Below are positions 1-7,893 of a stretch of DNA of 64,000 nt, piece by piece. The translations under genes and the position numbers were made by a program. Position 1 is the stretch's first letter. Each line of letters begins with the position of its first letter. This DNA comes from CALJFL01 sp036961205. Lineage in GTDB: Bacteria; Pseudomonadota; Gammaproteobacteria; Pseudomonadales; Halieaceae. The notes below the pieces were generated by a model. It ran no database searches. It saw nothing but the letters and a program-made list of their open reading frames with translations, and had not been told where the DNA came from. The stretch covers positions 124,001 through 188,000 of the forward strand of contig JBALVI010000004.1 of NCBI GenBank assembly GCA_036961205.1, read 5' to 3'.

Positions 1-215
1 GGCCAGTTAATCATCGCCTGCAGAATGATGAAACTGCCAAAATAAATCTCACCCTGCCCGCCGGACTTGCGAAAAAATATGTACACCAGCAGTCCGGCCA
101 TCAGTAAGATCGACAGCCCACCAACGCAGAAAAAGTCGAACCAGGGGCTAATAATCGCGGGGGCTGAAGCAGATCCCGGGTGCCTTGACTGCTTTTTCCC
201 CTTGCGATTCGCCAA
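1..215 (-). CDS. Membrane protein, N-terminal part (runs off left edge)
   Basis: About 71 residues can be read leftwards from a TTG start at 215 that has an AGGAG ribosome site six bases upstream. No ATG is available in frame. The product opens with a basic stretch (MANRKGKKQS), then Pro/Ser/Ala residues, then hydrophobic segments around FFCVGGLSILLMAGLLVYIF and a second one that reaches the window edge. It lies 13 bases behind the GMC gene, so it is probably the third gene of that operon. The family is not recognised; it has no heme motif in the visible part, so it is not an obvious cytochrome partner of the flavoprotein. Confidence 0.55.
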   Translation of the reverse strand, partial: MANRKGKKQSRHPGSASAPAIISPWFDFFCVGGLSILLMAGLLVYIFFRKSGGQGEIYFGSFIILQAMINW

Positions 216-228
216 GCACTTCTCCTGT

Positions 229-1920
229 TTATAAATACTCGCTGTTACGCACCGTAGAATATTCTACCGAAGAGTTGATAATTTTGTTCATAGCCCTGAG
301 GGCAAGCGCCTGAATACTTAACCCCGGCGACTCTCCGCCACCGGTGCTGGGGAATACACTGGCATCCACCACGTAAAGATTGCGCCAGCGATGACTGCGA
401 CACCAGGGGTCCACCACTGATGTCTGCGGATCACTCCCCATACGACAGGTGCCAAAAACATGCGTGGAGCTGAATATATCGTATGAACTGAATTCTTCAA
501 ATATTTCACCAGCACCGGCTGCTGCCAATACCTCCCTGCAGGTATTGCGCATGAACTCAATACGTTTTGTGGCCATTTCGTCCACGTGGCTGTGAATGTA
601 GGCCTTTGGCCTGCCAAACGCGTCCTTTTCAGATGGGTGAAGGCTTACAAACGTGTTGCCATTTGGCAGGCTCTCCCCAATCCCTGTGAGGGATAAGACA
701 TGCCCGAATGTCTGTTTCATTTTATCCCGGTGGCCTCGACCCCAACCCCCGACAACCCGGTTGGCATAGCTTATTGGCCCCACCAGATCCGACTCCGCCT
801 GTGAGGGACCAAACCGGCAGCCCCCAATAACACCCGGAATGGCATCGGGCTTGTTGTAATCCCAACAGATACTGTCAACCGGCAGCCCTCTGTGACTGCC
901 CATTGGTTCCGGGTGAAGCCCGCTGCTGGTCCACAGCAAGGTCTCCATAAAGTTTTTCCCCAGCTCCCCTGATTCGTTTGCCAGCCCATGGGGAGCCGAC
1001 GCATTTTGTGACATTAGTAGAAGCCTGGGCGTTTCCACAGCACCACAGGCTACAATCAGCAGTGGCGCGTCAACAAAGCGATTGTCCTTGCCATCGTGAT
1101 AGTGAACTCCCTTGACAGTGTCATTGCTTCCCGTTTGTATCATATTGACCGTGCACCCGGATTGCACCTCGCAATTTCCGGTAGCCACAGCTTCCCTGAT
1201 GTAGGTCACGTCGATGCTGCCCTTGTCTCTTCGCGGGCAACCCCGCAGGCAACCCCCACAATAATTACAGTTGGCGCGACCGTCTGTGGGCGAAGACAAG
1301 ACCGCAAGCGCGTTATTAGTGAGCTCCATGCCAAGTTTATTAAAGCCTTTTTCAAGGCATGTACTGGCGTAACTTTTCGGGTGTGTTTTTTGTGGGTATG
1401 GTTTAGAACGGGGGCGAATGCTGTCTTGTGCCGGACCTGCAACTCCAACGACGTCCTCGGCCTGGGCGTAAAAGGGTTCCAGATCCTGATAGGACATGGG
1501 CCAGTCTGCTGCAACGCCAAAGCGGGTTTTCATTTGCATGGAGGCGGGGTTCATGCGGTGCGCCTCACCCGTAAAGTGCAGGGAACTGCCTCCCACTCCC
1601 AGCACATGGTGGTAGCCAAAGGACTGCCTTCGATCTGTTTTGTTGAGCCGACCGCTGAGATGATTCCACGATCGCAAGTGCTTCCATTTCTCTGCCAGCG
1701 GCTGCATTTCTGCAAAAACCTGGCGCCCCGCAGGGTTGATCTTGTTAGGAAAGGGCCGCTCCCATTCAGGGGTATCGAGTTTATAGTCCCCGAATGGATC
1801 AAACCGCGGACCGGCTTCAAGCAGCAAAACCTTAAGACCCGCTTTACTCAATGCCCAGGCACTGGTTCCCCCACCAGCGCCGGAGCCAATAATCACGACA
1901 TCGTAGTCACCCCGGCTCAC
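229..1920 (-). CDS. GMC-family FAD oxidoreductase (gluconate/sugar dehydrogenase-like large subunit)
   Basis: This 563-residue protein has the N-terminal dinucleotide-binding motif GSGAGG at residues 12-17 followed by an ELEAG-type acidic end (LLLEAG), and a GMC C-terminal domain with STHVFGTCRMG and VVDASVFPST. Four cysteines at 218, 221, 224 and 228 (NCNYCGGCLRGCP) form a ferredoxin-like cluster; in FAD-dependent glucose and gluconate dehydrogenases cysteines in this area bind an Fe-S centre. The start overlaps the stop of the upstream subunit-3-like gene by four bases (ATGA), which supports translation of the two as a complex. The substrate cannot be told; an alcohol, sugar or sugar acid is expected. 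No Tat signal is visible in this subunit, so export would depend on the partner. Confidence 0.88.
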   Translation of the reverse strand: MSRGDYDVVIIGSGAGGGTSAWALSKAGLKVLLLEAGPRFDPFGDYKLDTPEWERPFPNKINPAGRQVFAEMQPLAEKWKHLRSWNHLSGRLNKTDRRQSFGYHHVLGVGGSSLHFTGEAHRMNPASMQMKTRFGVAADWPMSYQDLEPFYAQAEDVVGVAGPAQDSIRPRSKPYPQKTHPKSYASTCLEKGFNKLGMELTNNALAVLSSPTDGRANCNYCGGCLRGCPRRDKGSIDVTYIREAVATGNCEVQSGCTVNMIQTGSNDTVKGVHYHDGKDNRFVDAPLLIVACGAVETPRLLLMSQNASAPHGLANESGELGKNFMETLLWTSSGLHPEPMGSHRGLPVDSICWDYNKPDAIPGVIGGCRFGPSQAESDLVGPISYANRVVGGWGRGHRDKMKQTFGHVLSLTGIGESLPNGNTFVSLHPSEKDAFGRPKAYIHSHVDEMATKRIEFMRNTCREVLAAAGAGEIFEEFSSYDIFSSTHVFGTCRMGSDPQTSVVDPWCRSHRWRNLYVVDASVFPSTGGGESPGLSIQALALRAMNKIINSSVEYSTVRNSEYL

Positions 1921-2426
1921 CTTTTGACCTTTGGCGGAGCGGCGAAATCAAGGTAACCGCCGGGCTGGGGCGGGCCGGCAAACCCGATCGCCACCCAGCT
2001 GTCAGGATTGGAATAATAGAAAGTAAACGCGTCGGCCCTTACTCGATCAAAAAACATCCTTTGTATCAAACCCTCGGGAGCCTGTTCGGCGGTCGTAACG
2101 ATGCCTTCCATCTCCTGCGGGTCCAGTTGCCAGAATTCCACGTTGTTTCCGGCGGATGCCTGCTGGTCCAGCCACTGACAACCCAGCTGAAGTAAACGCA
2201 GGTAGTTTTCGATACTGGCTGCGTGTTCGACAAGGTACTTGTCGATTCCAAGCCGGGATGAGGACGGGGCCTCGTCCTCAGGCAATAAGGTATCGAGAAA
2301 TGCCGGAAGGGAGCGCAGGGCCTGTTTGGTGATGAATGCGTTGGCAAAGGTCCCGGGGATATAGCCGCCAAGCGATACCACGAAGGAGGAGGCGAGTATT
2401 CTGCTGATAAACGTTCTGCGCTGCAT
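1917..2426 (-). CDS. Gluconate 2-dehydrogenase subunit 3-like protein with Tat-type signal
   Basis: The product has 169 residues. It begins MQRRTFISR, a twin-arginine-type motif, followed by a hydrophobic stretch to about residue 30. The rest resembles the small subunit that accompanies GMC dehydrogenases (DTLLPEDEAPSSSRLGI, then FYSNPDSWVAIGF and GPPQPGGYLDF near the end). In known complexes this subunit carries the large flavoprotein to the periplasm. It is first in its operon and overlaps the GMC gene by four bases. Periplasmic location of the pair is an inference from the signal. Confidence 0.83.
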   Translation of the reverse strand: MQRRTFISRILASSFVVSLGGYIPGTFANAFITKQALRSLPAFLDTLLPEDEAPSSSRLGIDKYLVEHAASIENYLRLLQLGCQWLDQQASAGNNVEFWQLDPQEMEGIVTTAEQAPEGLIQRMFFDRVRADAFTFYYSNPDSWVAIGFAGPPQPGGYLDFAAPPKVKR

Positions 2427-2813
2427 AATGTGCCCGTAAAAAGGACTTCTTATCGGAGTGAATGGAGCTCTTTTAGCACGAATACCGACCCGGCACTAGG
2501 CTCGTTCCAGACTGGCACGCAAAGCCACTTGTTCTGTTTCTCCAGGACTGCACGGGTTCACCACCCCTTTCGCCGTGCATCGCAGAGACGCCATCGCCCA
2601 TCACACCTCACACCTCACCAGCAATGGGGGGCGATTACCTCGCAACTTCTACGTCAGGAACCTAAAATTAGGTTGAAAACTACCCAAAACACGTAGATAA
2701 GCGCTTGATTTATAGCAGTAAATAAAGGACTATCGGGGTAATATCCACACAAAGCATAAGGCTTATTCCATAATCGTATAACAGTGTGGACGTTAATAAT
2801 TATAATTATAAAG
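2427..2813. other. Intergenic stretch with AT-rich promoter region
   Basis: Nothing coding is supported here. It separates the leftward GMC operon from the rightward exported-protein gene. The last 50 bases are very AT-rich (TTAATAATTATAATTATAAA near 2794-2812) and probably carry the promoter of the gene starting at 2855; a clear -35 box could not be picked. Confidence 0.4.
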
Positions 2814-2837
2814 GTTCTCGCAAGCTTGCGGTAGAAC
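2814..2837 (+). promoter_or_regulatory. 5' leader hairpin just before the ribosome site
   Basis: GTTCT, then the perfect palindrome CGCAAGCTTGCG, then GT and AGAAC can fold into a stem. It ends a few bases before the AAGGAGAG ribosome site of the gene at 2855, so it could modulate translation or protect the mRNA. No ligand or regulator can be named. Confidence 0.35.
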
Positions 2838-2854
2838 ATTCAAGGAGAGAAAGC

Positions 2855-3448
2855 ATGAAACACATGGTCAAACAATTCTTTGGCGTACTGGTTTTGATGA
2901 GTGTGGGACTCAGTGCCCAGGCAGGGCACCTGTTTACTCAAGCTTCACTAAATACTCCCATTAACTTAACTGCCGGATTCGGCATCGACCTTCCGCAACT
3001 TGCTACGTGGGAAGAGACTAGTAGCAGCGGCAATAGCAATTTCAATGTTGAGAATTTTGACAGCGGCGACATCATGCGCGTCGATATAGGCGGTGTGATC
3101 AGAGTCTTTGCCTTTGATTCAATGCCGTCAGGCTGGACGGCGACCTCTAACCGGATTACATCTAGCCCCAACGACCCCGGTTACGCTGCCTTGGCAATAA
3201 CTCCTCCTATTACCTGGCGCATCGATGCGGTCGCAGGTGCCTTCACATTGGAGGGGTTTCGACTCTACACAGTAAATGGTACGGTCGATGGTACAAATAC
3301 AAATACCATCAACCAGTCGGCAGTTACCGTATCGAGTTTTAGTTCAACGCCAGTCCCGGTCTTCGGTCCAATCCACATGGTGTTGCTAATTCTCGGCCTG
3401 ATTGGCGTGGCAGGTATCAGGCAACGAAGAAAGGCAAGCCAACACTAA
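2855..3448 (+). CDS. Exported protein with C-terminal sorting-type tail
   Basis: The product has 197 residues. The ATG at 2855 is chosen over an upstream in-frame start because it has the ribosome site CAAGGAGAG and begins a clean signal peptide (MKHMVKQFFGVLVLMSVG, cleavage near SAQAG). The mature part is Ser/Thr/Asn-rich and of no known fold. The C-terminus has a Pro-containing motif (TPVPVFGPIHM), a hydrophobic segment and a basic end (RQRRK), the layout of PEP-CTERM/IPTL-CTERM tails recognised by exosortase-type systems. No exosortase gene is in the window. A cell-envelope or secreted structural role is an inference. Confidence 0.65.
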   Translation: MKHMVKQFFGVLVLMSVGLSAQAGHLFTQASLNTPINLTAGFGIDLPQLATWEETSSSGNSNFNVENFDSGDIMRVDIGGVIRVFAFDSMPSGWTATSNRITSSPNDPGYAALAITPPITWRIDAVAGAFTLEGFRLYTVNGTVDGTNTNTINQSAVTVSSFSSTPVPVFGPIHMVLLILGLIGVAGIRQRRKASQH

Positions 3449-3625
3449 TACGGGGCGCTATCGGAGCACCGACTGTCCTGACGTGATTGTATCGCGTCGG
3501 GGCAAATGGCAGCACGGTGGACGCCAGCGATATAGAAAGCGAGCGTACCGAACGTCTACCACAGGAAAGAATGACCGGCGACGTCCTGAATTGCCAAGGG
3601 CGCTTAATGCCGATCGTGTCTGCAA

Positions 3626-3844
3626 TTAACGGTTAGAGAACCATCCTGAAAATTCGGCGAAGTCTATTGCTTCCGAACTGTCTGCATCTATGGCCTTAAA
3701 ACCGAGTGCCATTTCCTCATGTGTACTTTCAGCATTCAACGCTATCATCAGATTGATAAACTCATCGAGTTCAATCTCACCATCTTTGTTACGATCAAAA
3801 TGATCGAAATTTGTTCGCAGCTCCTGCTCCGATAGCTGGATCAT
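3626..3844 (-). CDS. Small EF-hand calcium-binding protein
   Basis: The product has 72 residues and two EF-hand loops. Loop 1 is at residues 17-28 (DRNKDGEIELDE) with canonical acidic ligands at positions 1, 3, 5, 9 and 12. Loop 2 is at 53-64 (DADSSEAIDFAE), where the usual glycine at loop position 6 is Glu. There is no signal peptide, so it is probably cytoplasmic. It stands alone, with a perfect inverted repeat 35 bases upstream of its start. A role in calcium buffering or signalling is possible but not shown. Confidence 0.75.
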   Translation of the reverse strand: MIQLSEQELRTNFDHFDRNKDGEIELDEFINLMIALNAESTHEEMALGFKAIDADSSEAIDFAEFSGWFSNR

Positions 3845-3878
3845 TAGTACACCTTAATAGAATAACAATAATGGTTAG

Positions 3879-3920
3879 TTCTTACGTATCCAAATTTGAG
3901 AAAATTTGGATACGTAAGAA
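3879..3920. repeat. Perfect 19-bp inverted repeat with 4-base loop
   Basis: The left arm TTCTTACGTATCCAAATTT at 3879-3897 is exactly complementary to the right arm at 3902-3920; the loop is GAGA. It lies between the end of the CoA-transferase gene and the start of the EF-hand gene, both on the minus strand. There is no T-run after it on either strand, so it is not a standard intrinsic terminator. It may be a terminator-like processing hairpin, a regulator site or the trace of a small mobile element. Confidence 0.75.
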
Positions 3921-3974
3921 TTATACATTCATTTTGGTAAAGAAATAGCCTCAGAATGAGGCCATCAATTCATT

Positions 3975-5174
3975 TTACGCGATGGAGCCCACTGCGCGTA
4001 ATGCTTCAACCTGACTATCGCTGTACCCCAACAACTCGGTCAGCACTCCATGGGTATGCTCGCCCAATAGCGGCGCCGGAGAAAAACTCTCTTCTGCGGT
4101 GCGCGAGAGTTTGATCGGATTACCGGGCCCTTTCGTTTTCTTGCCATTGGGGTGTTCTAAATCAATCACCATATTCCTCGCCAGCACCTGCTCATCGTTC
4201 AATGCCTCCGAGAAGTTATTTACCCGCGCGCACGGAATGCGTTTCGCCTCAAGCCGCTCTAACCAGTAATCACTAGTGTTCGAGGTCAGGATGCGCGTCA
4301 GATTGCCTTCGATAAACTCCTTATCGGCCAGTCGTCCCGACTGGGTGTCGTATTTCGAATCACTGAATGGAGCGAAGTCCACCAGCTCCACCAGGCTATG
4401 CCAAAACTTGTCAAAAATTACTGCGATAATAATCTGACCATCGGAAGTATCGAAACTGTTATAGGGTACGTGGACAAAATGGCTATTCCCAATTGGGTGG
4501 GGATTCTCTCCCGACAAAAAATGCATGGTGGCCATGTAATTCAGCATAGAGATCTGGCAATCCAACATCGATATATCCACATGCTGACCAACACCACTTT
4601 TCTCGCGTTCATAAAGGGCAGCCATTATTCCCATGGCCCCAAACATACCGCCACCAAGATCGCCGATTGGAATGCCTGCACGGGTCTGATGCGTTTTATC
4701 AGGGCCAGTAATTGACATTCCACCACCCAAAGCCTGTACCACCTGATCAAAGGCTGGACGCTGAAAGTTAGGACCATTTGAACCGAATCCACTGACTGAA
4801 CACGCGATTATCTTGGGGTTTATTTTGGCCAAATCCTCGTAACCAATACCTAACTTGTCCGCCACACCCGCAGAAAAATTCTCCATCACAATGTCAGATT
4901 CACGCACCAGGTCGTAGAAAACCTCCAGGCCCTCCGGCGACTTGAGGTCAATGGCTACGCTACGTTTGTTACGGTTCAGAGTAATATAGTAGGCGCCTTG
5001 GCCATCCAGTGAATTGGCCGGGTCATTGGCCAACAAACCGCGCGTCGCCTCGCCATACAAAGGTTCTACCTTGATCGTGTCTGCGCCAAGGTCCGCGAGA
5101 ATCATCGCACCGTAAGGACCAGAAAGCATATGCGTTAAATCCAGCATACGCACGCCTGCTAAAGGCTTCGACAT
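3975..5174 (-). CDS. CaiB/BaiF (family III) CoA-transferase 1
   Basis: This 399-residue protein has the usual length and start of the family (PLAGVRMLDLTHMLSGPYG, then ADLGADTIKVEP). The catalytic aspartate expected in the GDLGGG segment is present (D172). These enzymes move CoA between an acyl-CoA and a carboxylate, often succinate, oxalate, carnitine, itaconate or mesaconate. A TGTCCGGTCA operator lies 18 bases before the start, placing the gene in the GntR regulon. With the acyl-CoA dehydrogenase, MaoC and CitE genes nearby it probably activates or transfers CoA to a dicarboxylic intermediate; the acid is not known. Confidence 0.9.
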   Translation of the reverse strand: MSKPLAGVRMLDLTHMLSGPYGAMILADLGADTIKVEPLYGEATRGLLANDPANSLDGQGAYYITLNRNKRSVAIDLKSPEGLEVFYDLVRESDIVMENFSAGVADKLGIGYEDLAKINPKIIACSVSGFGSNGPNFQRPAFDQVVQALGGGMSITGPDKTHQTRAGIPIGDLGGGMFGAMGIMAALYEREKSGVGQHVDISMLDCQISMLNYMATMHFLSGENPHPIGNSHFVHVPYNSFDTSDGQIIIAVIFDKFWHSLVELVDFAPFSDSKYDTQSGRLADKEFIEGNLTRILTSNTSDYWLERLEAKRIPCARVNNFSEALNDEQVLARNMVIDLEHPNGKKTKGPGNPIKLSRTAEESFSPAPLLGEHTHGVLTELLGYSDSQVEALRAVGSIA

Positions 5175-5191
5175 AAGTGTTCTCCAATGAA

Positions 5192-5201
5192 TGACCGGAC
5201 A
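5192..5201. promoter_or_regulatory. Regulon operator 1 (TGTCCGGTCA on minus strand)
   Basis: The plus strand reads ATGACCGGACAA at 5191-5202. It matches the shared site found before five other units in this window. It lies only 18 bases upstream of the CoA-transferase 1 start, a position where a bound repressor would block the promoter or initiation. Confidence 0.6.
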
Positions 5202-5426
5202 AAGGGGTTCATTTTAGCATAGCTTACAAATTATTAGTGGCCAGTTCACGGTGTGTATTGTCATAATGAAGCTCAACACACACCAGTAGGCCGAAGCAGC
5301 GGCAACAAAAGCCATCGCTATAATTCTAACAACGGCATTGGCAGTGATCGCTGCAAAATTTTCCAAGTTACAGCTGATTAGCTTGGCGGTAAGATACCCA
5401 CCGACATAGAACGAGAGGAAATAAAC

Positions 5427-6092
5427 ATGCATGTGACTGAGGCGATAACCGGGCGGCAATCGATTCGTGCGTTTCAAAAAGATAAGCCTGTTACTCGAGA
5501 CAGCATAAAAGCCATTCTTGCCACTGCTAGCCGGGCCCCCTCAGGATCAAACATTCAACCCTGGCATGTATGGGTTGCTATGGACGCAAAGCGCGACGAA
5601 ATTGCCAATGCTTGCCAGGCGCGGCATGCACAGGGCGATGAAGGCGAGCAGGAATACAACTACTATCCCGTTGAATGGCGCGAGCCCTACATTGGGCGCC
5701 GCCGTAATACTGGCTGGGGGCTATACGGTCACCTTGGCATCGAAAAAGGTGACAAGGAAAATATGTCACTGCAGCATGGCAAGAATTATGCATTCTTCGA
5801 CGCGCCAGCGGCATTATTCTTTACCATAGACCGGGATATGGAACTTGGCAGCTGGATTGACTGCGGCATGTTTATACAATCAGTGATGCTAGCGGCTCGC
5901 GGCTTGGGCATGGAGACCTGTGCGCAGGCTGCTTTCCTCAAATATCATGACACGGTCATGCGCTTGATCGGCGCGCCCTCAGAACAGATGTTCGTCTGCG
6001 CTATGTCGCTAGGCTACGCTGATCATGACGCCAACGTTAATGGCTATCGCACGCCGCGATTGCCCGTTGACGAGTTTACCGTATTCCTCTAG
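5427..6092 (+). CDS. Nitroreductase-family FMN oxidoreductase
   Basis: The product has 221 residues. The FMN-binding start is typical (ITGRQSIRAF, then SRAPSGSNIQPWHVWV), as is the C-terminal AMSLGYADHDANVNGYRTPR. The family reduces nitro groups, quinones, flavins or enoyl-type bonds using NAD(P)H. The ribosome site GAGAGGAAATAAAC precedes the ATG. It is divergent from CoA-transferase 1 and convergent with the acyl-CoA dehydrogenase gene. A role in reductive handling of an unsaturated or nitro-containing intermediate is possible; no operator match is seen directly before it. Confidence 0.88.
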   Translation: MHVTEAITGRQSIRAFQKDKPVTRDSIKAILATASRAPSGSNIQPWHVWVAMDAKRDEIANACQARHAQGDEGEQEYNYYPVEWREPYIGRRRNTGWGLYGHLGIEKGDKENMSLQHGKNYAFFDAPAALFFTIDRDMELGSWIDCGMFIQSVMLAARGLGMETCAQAAFLKYHDTVMRLIGAPSEQMFVCAMSLGYADHDANVNGYRTPRLPVDEFTVFL

Positions 6093-6118
6093 TCAGGCTC
6101 GGCAAGGGCTAGACTGCC

Positions 6119-7291
6119 CTAGCCGCCTGATCTTGCGACCATCTGTTTTGCAATAATAATACGCTGAATTTCATTGGTGCCCTCACCGATGCACATGAGA
6201 GGCGCGTCGCGATAGAAACGCTCAATTTCATACTCAGTCGAATAGCTGTAACCGCCAAACACACGCAGCCCGTCAAGGCTATTTTGCACGGCAGCCTCAG
6301 AGGCAAAAAACTTGGCCTGCCCCGCCTCGAGATCACAGCGCTCGCCCGAATCATATTTGCGCGCGGCTTGCTCCACCAATAAGCGAGCGGCCTCTGCTCG
6401 CGTCGACATCTCAGCGAGTTTGAGCTGGATGGCCTGGTGCTCAACAATCGCCTTACCAAAGGTTTTGCGCTCTTTCGCGTAGGCAAGTGCCATCTTGGTC
6501 GCACCAGCGGCCATGCCCGCACCACGTGCGGCAATATTAATGCGACCGAGCTCGAGTCCACCGGCTACCTGCACAAAACCGCGGCCTTCTTCGCCGCCAA
6601 TCAGGTTATCCGCACTCACCCGAAAATCCTGGAAAATGAGCTCAGCGCTATCAATAGCCTTATAGCCCATCTTTTTGAGCTTTTTCCCAACCGTGAATCC
6701 CTCTCCTTTCTCACACATAAACAGGCTCATGCCCTTATGAGCAGGCGACGCCGTTGGGTCTGTTTTGGTCAACACCGCGAGGCAATTTCCCTTGATACCA
6801 TTGGTGATCCACGTTTTGTTGCCGTTGATCACATAATCGTCGCCATCACGCTTGGCCACCATGCGAATACCCTGTAGATCAGTGCCCGCATCGGGCTCGG
6901 TCAAGCCAATACCGCCTCGTAGCTCCCCGGTAGCGAAGCGCGGCAAAAAGCGTTCTTTTTGTGCTTCGGTTCCCGCACGCTCCACACAATGAGCCATAAT
7001 CAAATGGGAGTTGAAAATGCCAGAAGGCGCCATCCAGACCTCACATATTCTGGATACAATTTGAGAGTAGGTACTGGCACTTAAGCCCAGACCGCCGTAT
7101 TCCTGGGAGATTGTGGCTCCAAACAAACCCAGCTCTTTCATTTGCTCGACTAACTCGGTCGGGTATTCATCCGCCTGATCAAAATGTCGCGCGATCGGCC
7201 TAACGTCCTTTTCCACCCAACGATCAATGGTATCGAGAACCTGAGCTTCCAATTCGGCGTATTCACTCTCACTAAACTCGTTATTCGTCAT
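6119..7291 (-). CDS. Acyl-CoA dehydrogenase
   Basis: The product has 390 residues, the normal family size. Signature segments are present: GIGLTEPDAGTDLQG in the flavin-binding domain, and GGYSYSTEYEIERFYRDA plus GEGTNEIQR at the end. Glu370 in EGTNEIQR is in the place of the catalytic base of short- and medium-chain enzymes. It catalyses FAD-dependent alpha,beta-dehydrogenation of an acyl-CoA. It follows the MaoC hydratase gene by 15 bases on the same strand, so dehydrogenation and hydration are probably consecutive steps. Confidence 0.93.
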   Translation of the reverse strand: MTNNEFSESEYAELEAQVLDTIDRWVEKDVRPIARHFDQADEYPTELVEQMKELGLFGATISQEYGGLGLSASTYSQIVSRICEVWMAPSGIFNSHLIMAHCVERAGTEAQKERFLPRFATGELRGGIGLTEPDAGTDLQGIRMVAKRDGDDYVINGNKTWITNGIKGNCLAVLTKTDPTASPAHKGMSLFMCEKGEGFTVGKKLKKMGYKAIDSAELIFQDFRVSADNLIGGEEGRGFVQVAGGLELGRINIAARGAGMAAGATKMALAYAKERKTFGKAIVEHQAIQLKLAEMSTRAEAARLLVEQAARKYDSGERCDLEAGQAKFFASEAAVQNSLDGLRVFGGYSYSTEYEIERFYRDAPLMCIGEGTNEIQRIIIAKQMVARSGG

Positions 7292-7306
7292 ATCAATTAC
7301 TCTAAA

Positions 7307-7831
7307 TCACTCAGAATCGGCATCGGAGCGCATCGGGATCAGCATGGACCGTTCGAAGATGCACACCTCTTTTCCGTGCTGATTACGCCCCGTTGTTTTG
7401 ACCGTCACCACGCCGGCATTCGGCCGCGATTTGGACTCTCGCATATTAAGCACTTCGGACTCTGCATACAGCGTATCACCCGGAAACACAGGTGCTACCA
7501 GCGCAATTTCCTTCCAGCCCAGATTGGCAATCGCTTTCTCGCTAACATCTGAAACGCTCATACCAACCAGAATAGCCAGGGTTAACGGGCTACAAATAAG
7601 CGGCTTACCAAACTCCGTATCCTTGGCATATTCTTCATCAAAGTGCAGCGGATGCGTATTCATTGTCAATAAGGTAAACCAAGCGTTATCCTGCTGGCTT
7701 ACCGTACGACCCGGATGGTGTTCATACACATCGCCGACGGTAAAGTCTTCATAAAGCCGTCCCGATGCCGCCCGATAGCGATTGGGTCCTATTTGCTCAT
7801 CCTGTCTAACGCCCATCTTTTTTAACCTCAC
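7307..7831 (-). CDS. MaoC-family (hot-dog) hydratase
   Basis: The product has 174 residues in a single hot-dog domain. The hydratase motif appears as NTHPLHFDEEYAKDTEFGKP, but the usual HG after this segment is CS (PLICSPLTLA). Mesaconyl-CoA and itaconyl-CoA hydratases are of this type. It is the first gene of a MaoC-acyl-CoA dehydrogenase operon, divergent from the GntR regulator, with a regulon operator between them. A hydration step on a C4-C5 dicarboxylyl-CoA is an inference from the CitE-type lyase next to it. Confidence 0.87.
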   Translation of the reverse strand: MRLKKMGVRQDEQIGPNRYRAASGRLYEDFTVGDVYEHHPGRTVSQQDNAWFTLLTMNTHPLHFDEEYAKDTEFGKPLICSPLTLAILVGMSVSDVSEKAIANLGWKEIALVAPVFPGDTLYAESEVLNMRESKSRPNAGVVTVKTTGRNQHGKEVCIFERSMLIPMRSDADSE

Positions 7832-7850
7832 GCTTGCTTATAGATCTAAA

Positions 7851-7860
7851 TGTACGGACA
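7851..7860. promoter_or_regulatory. Regulon operator 2 (TGTACGGACA)
   Basis: AATGTACGGACAAT lies in the 62-base gap between the divergent MaoC and GntR genes. Its reverse complement TGTCCGTACA is identical to the cores before the TauD and TonB genes. The position fits autoregulation by the GntR protein and control of the MaoC-acyl-CoA dehydrogenase operon. Confidence 0.68.
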
Positions 7861-7893
7861 ATAGTATCTTACTATGCCAACAAGGATGCAAGC

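Noticed and set aside
1096..1956. 286-residue plus-strand frame opposite the GMC gene.
   Set aside because: It lies wholly over a clear GMC enzyme gene and resembles no family.
3402..3629. 75-residue plus-strand frame behind the exported protein gene.
   Set aside because: It overlaps the end of that gene, is rich in Arg with no pattern, and looks like non-coding sequence.
5214..5477. 87-residue minus-strand frame with hydrophobic stretches.
   Set aside because: It overlaps the start and ribosome site of the nitroreductase gene and the promoter gap; no family or ribosome site supports it.
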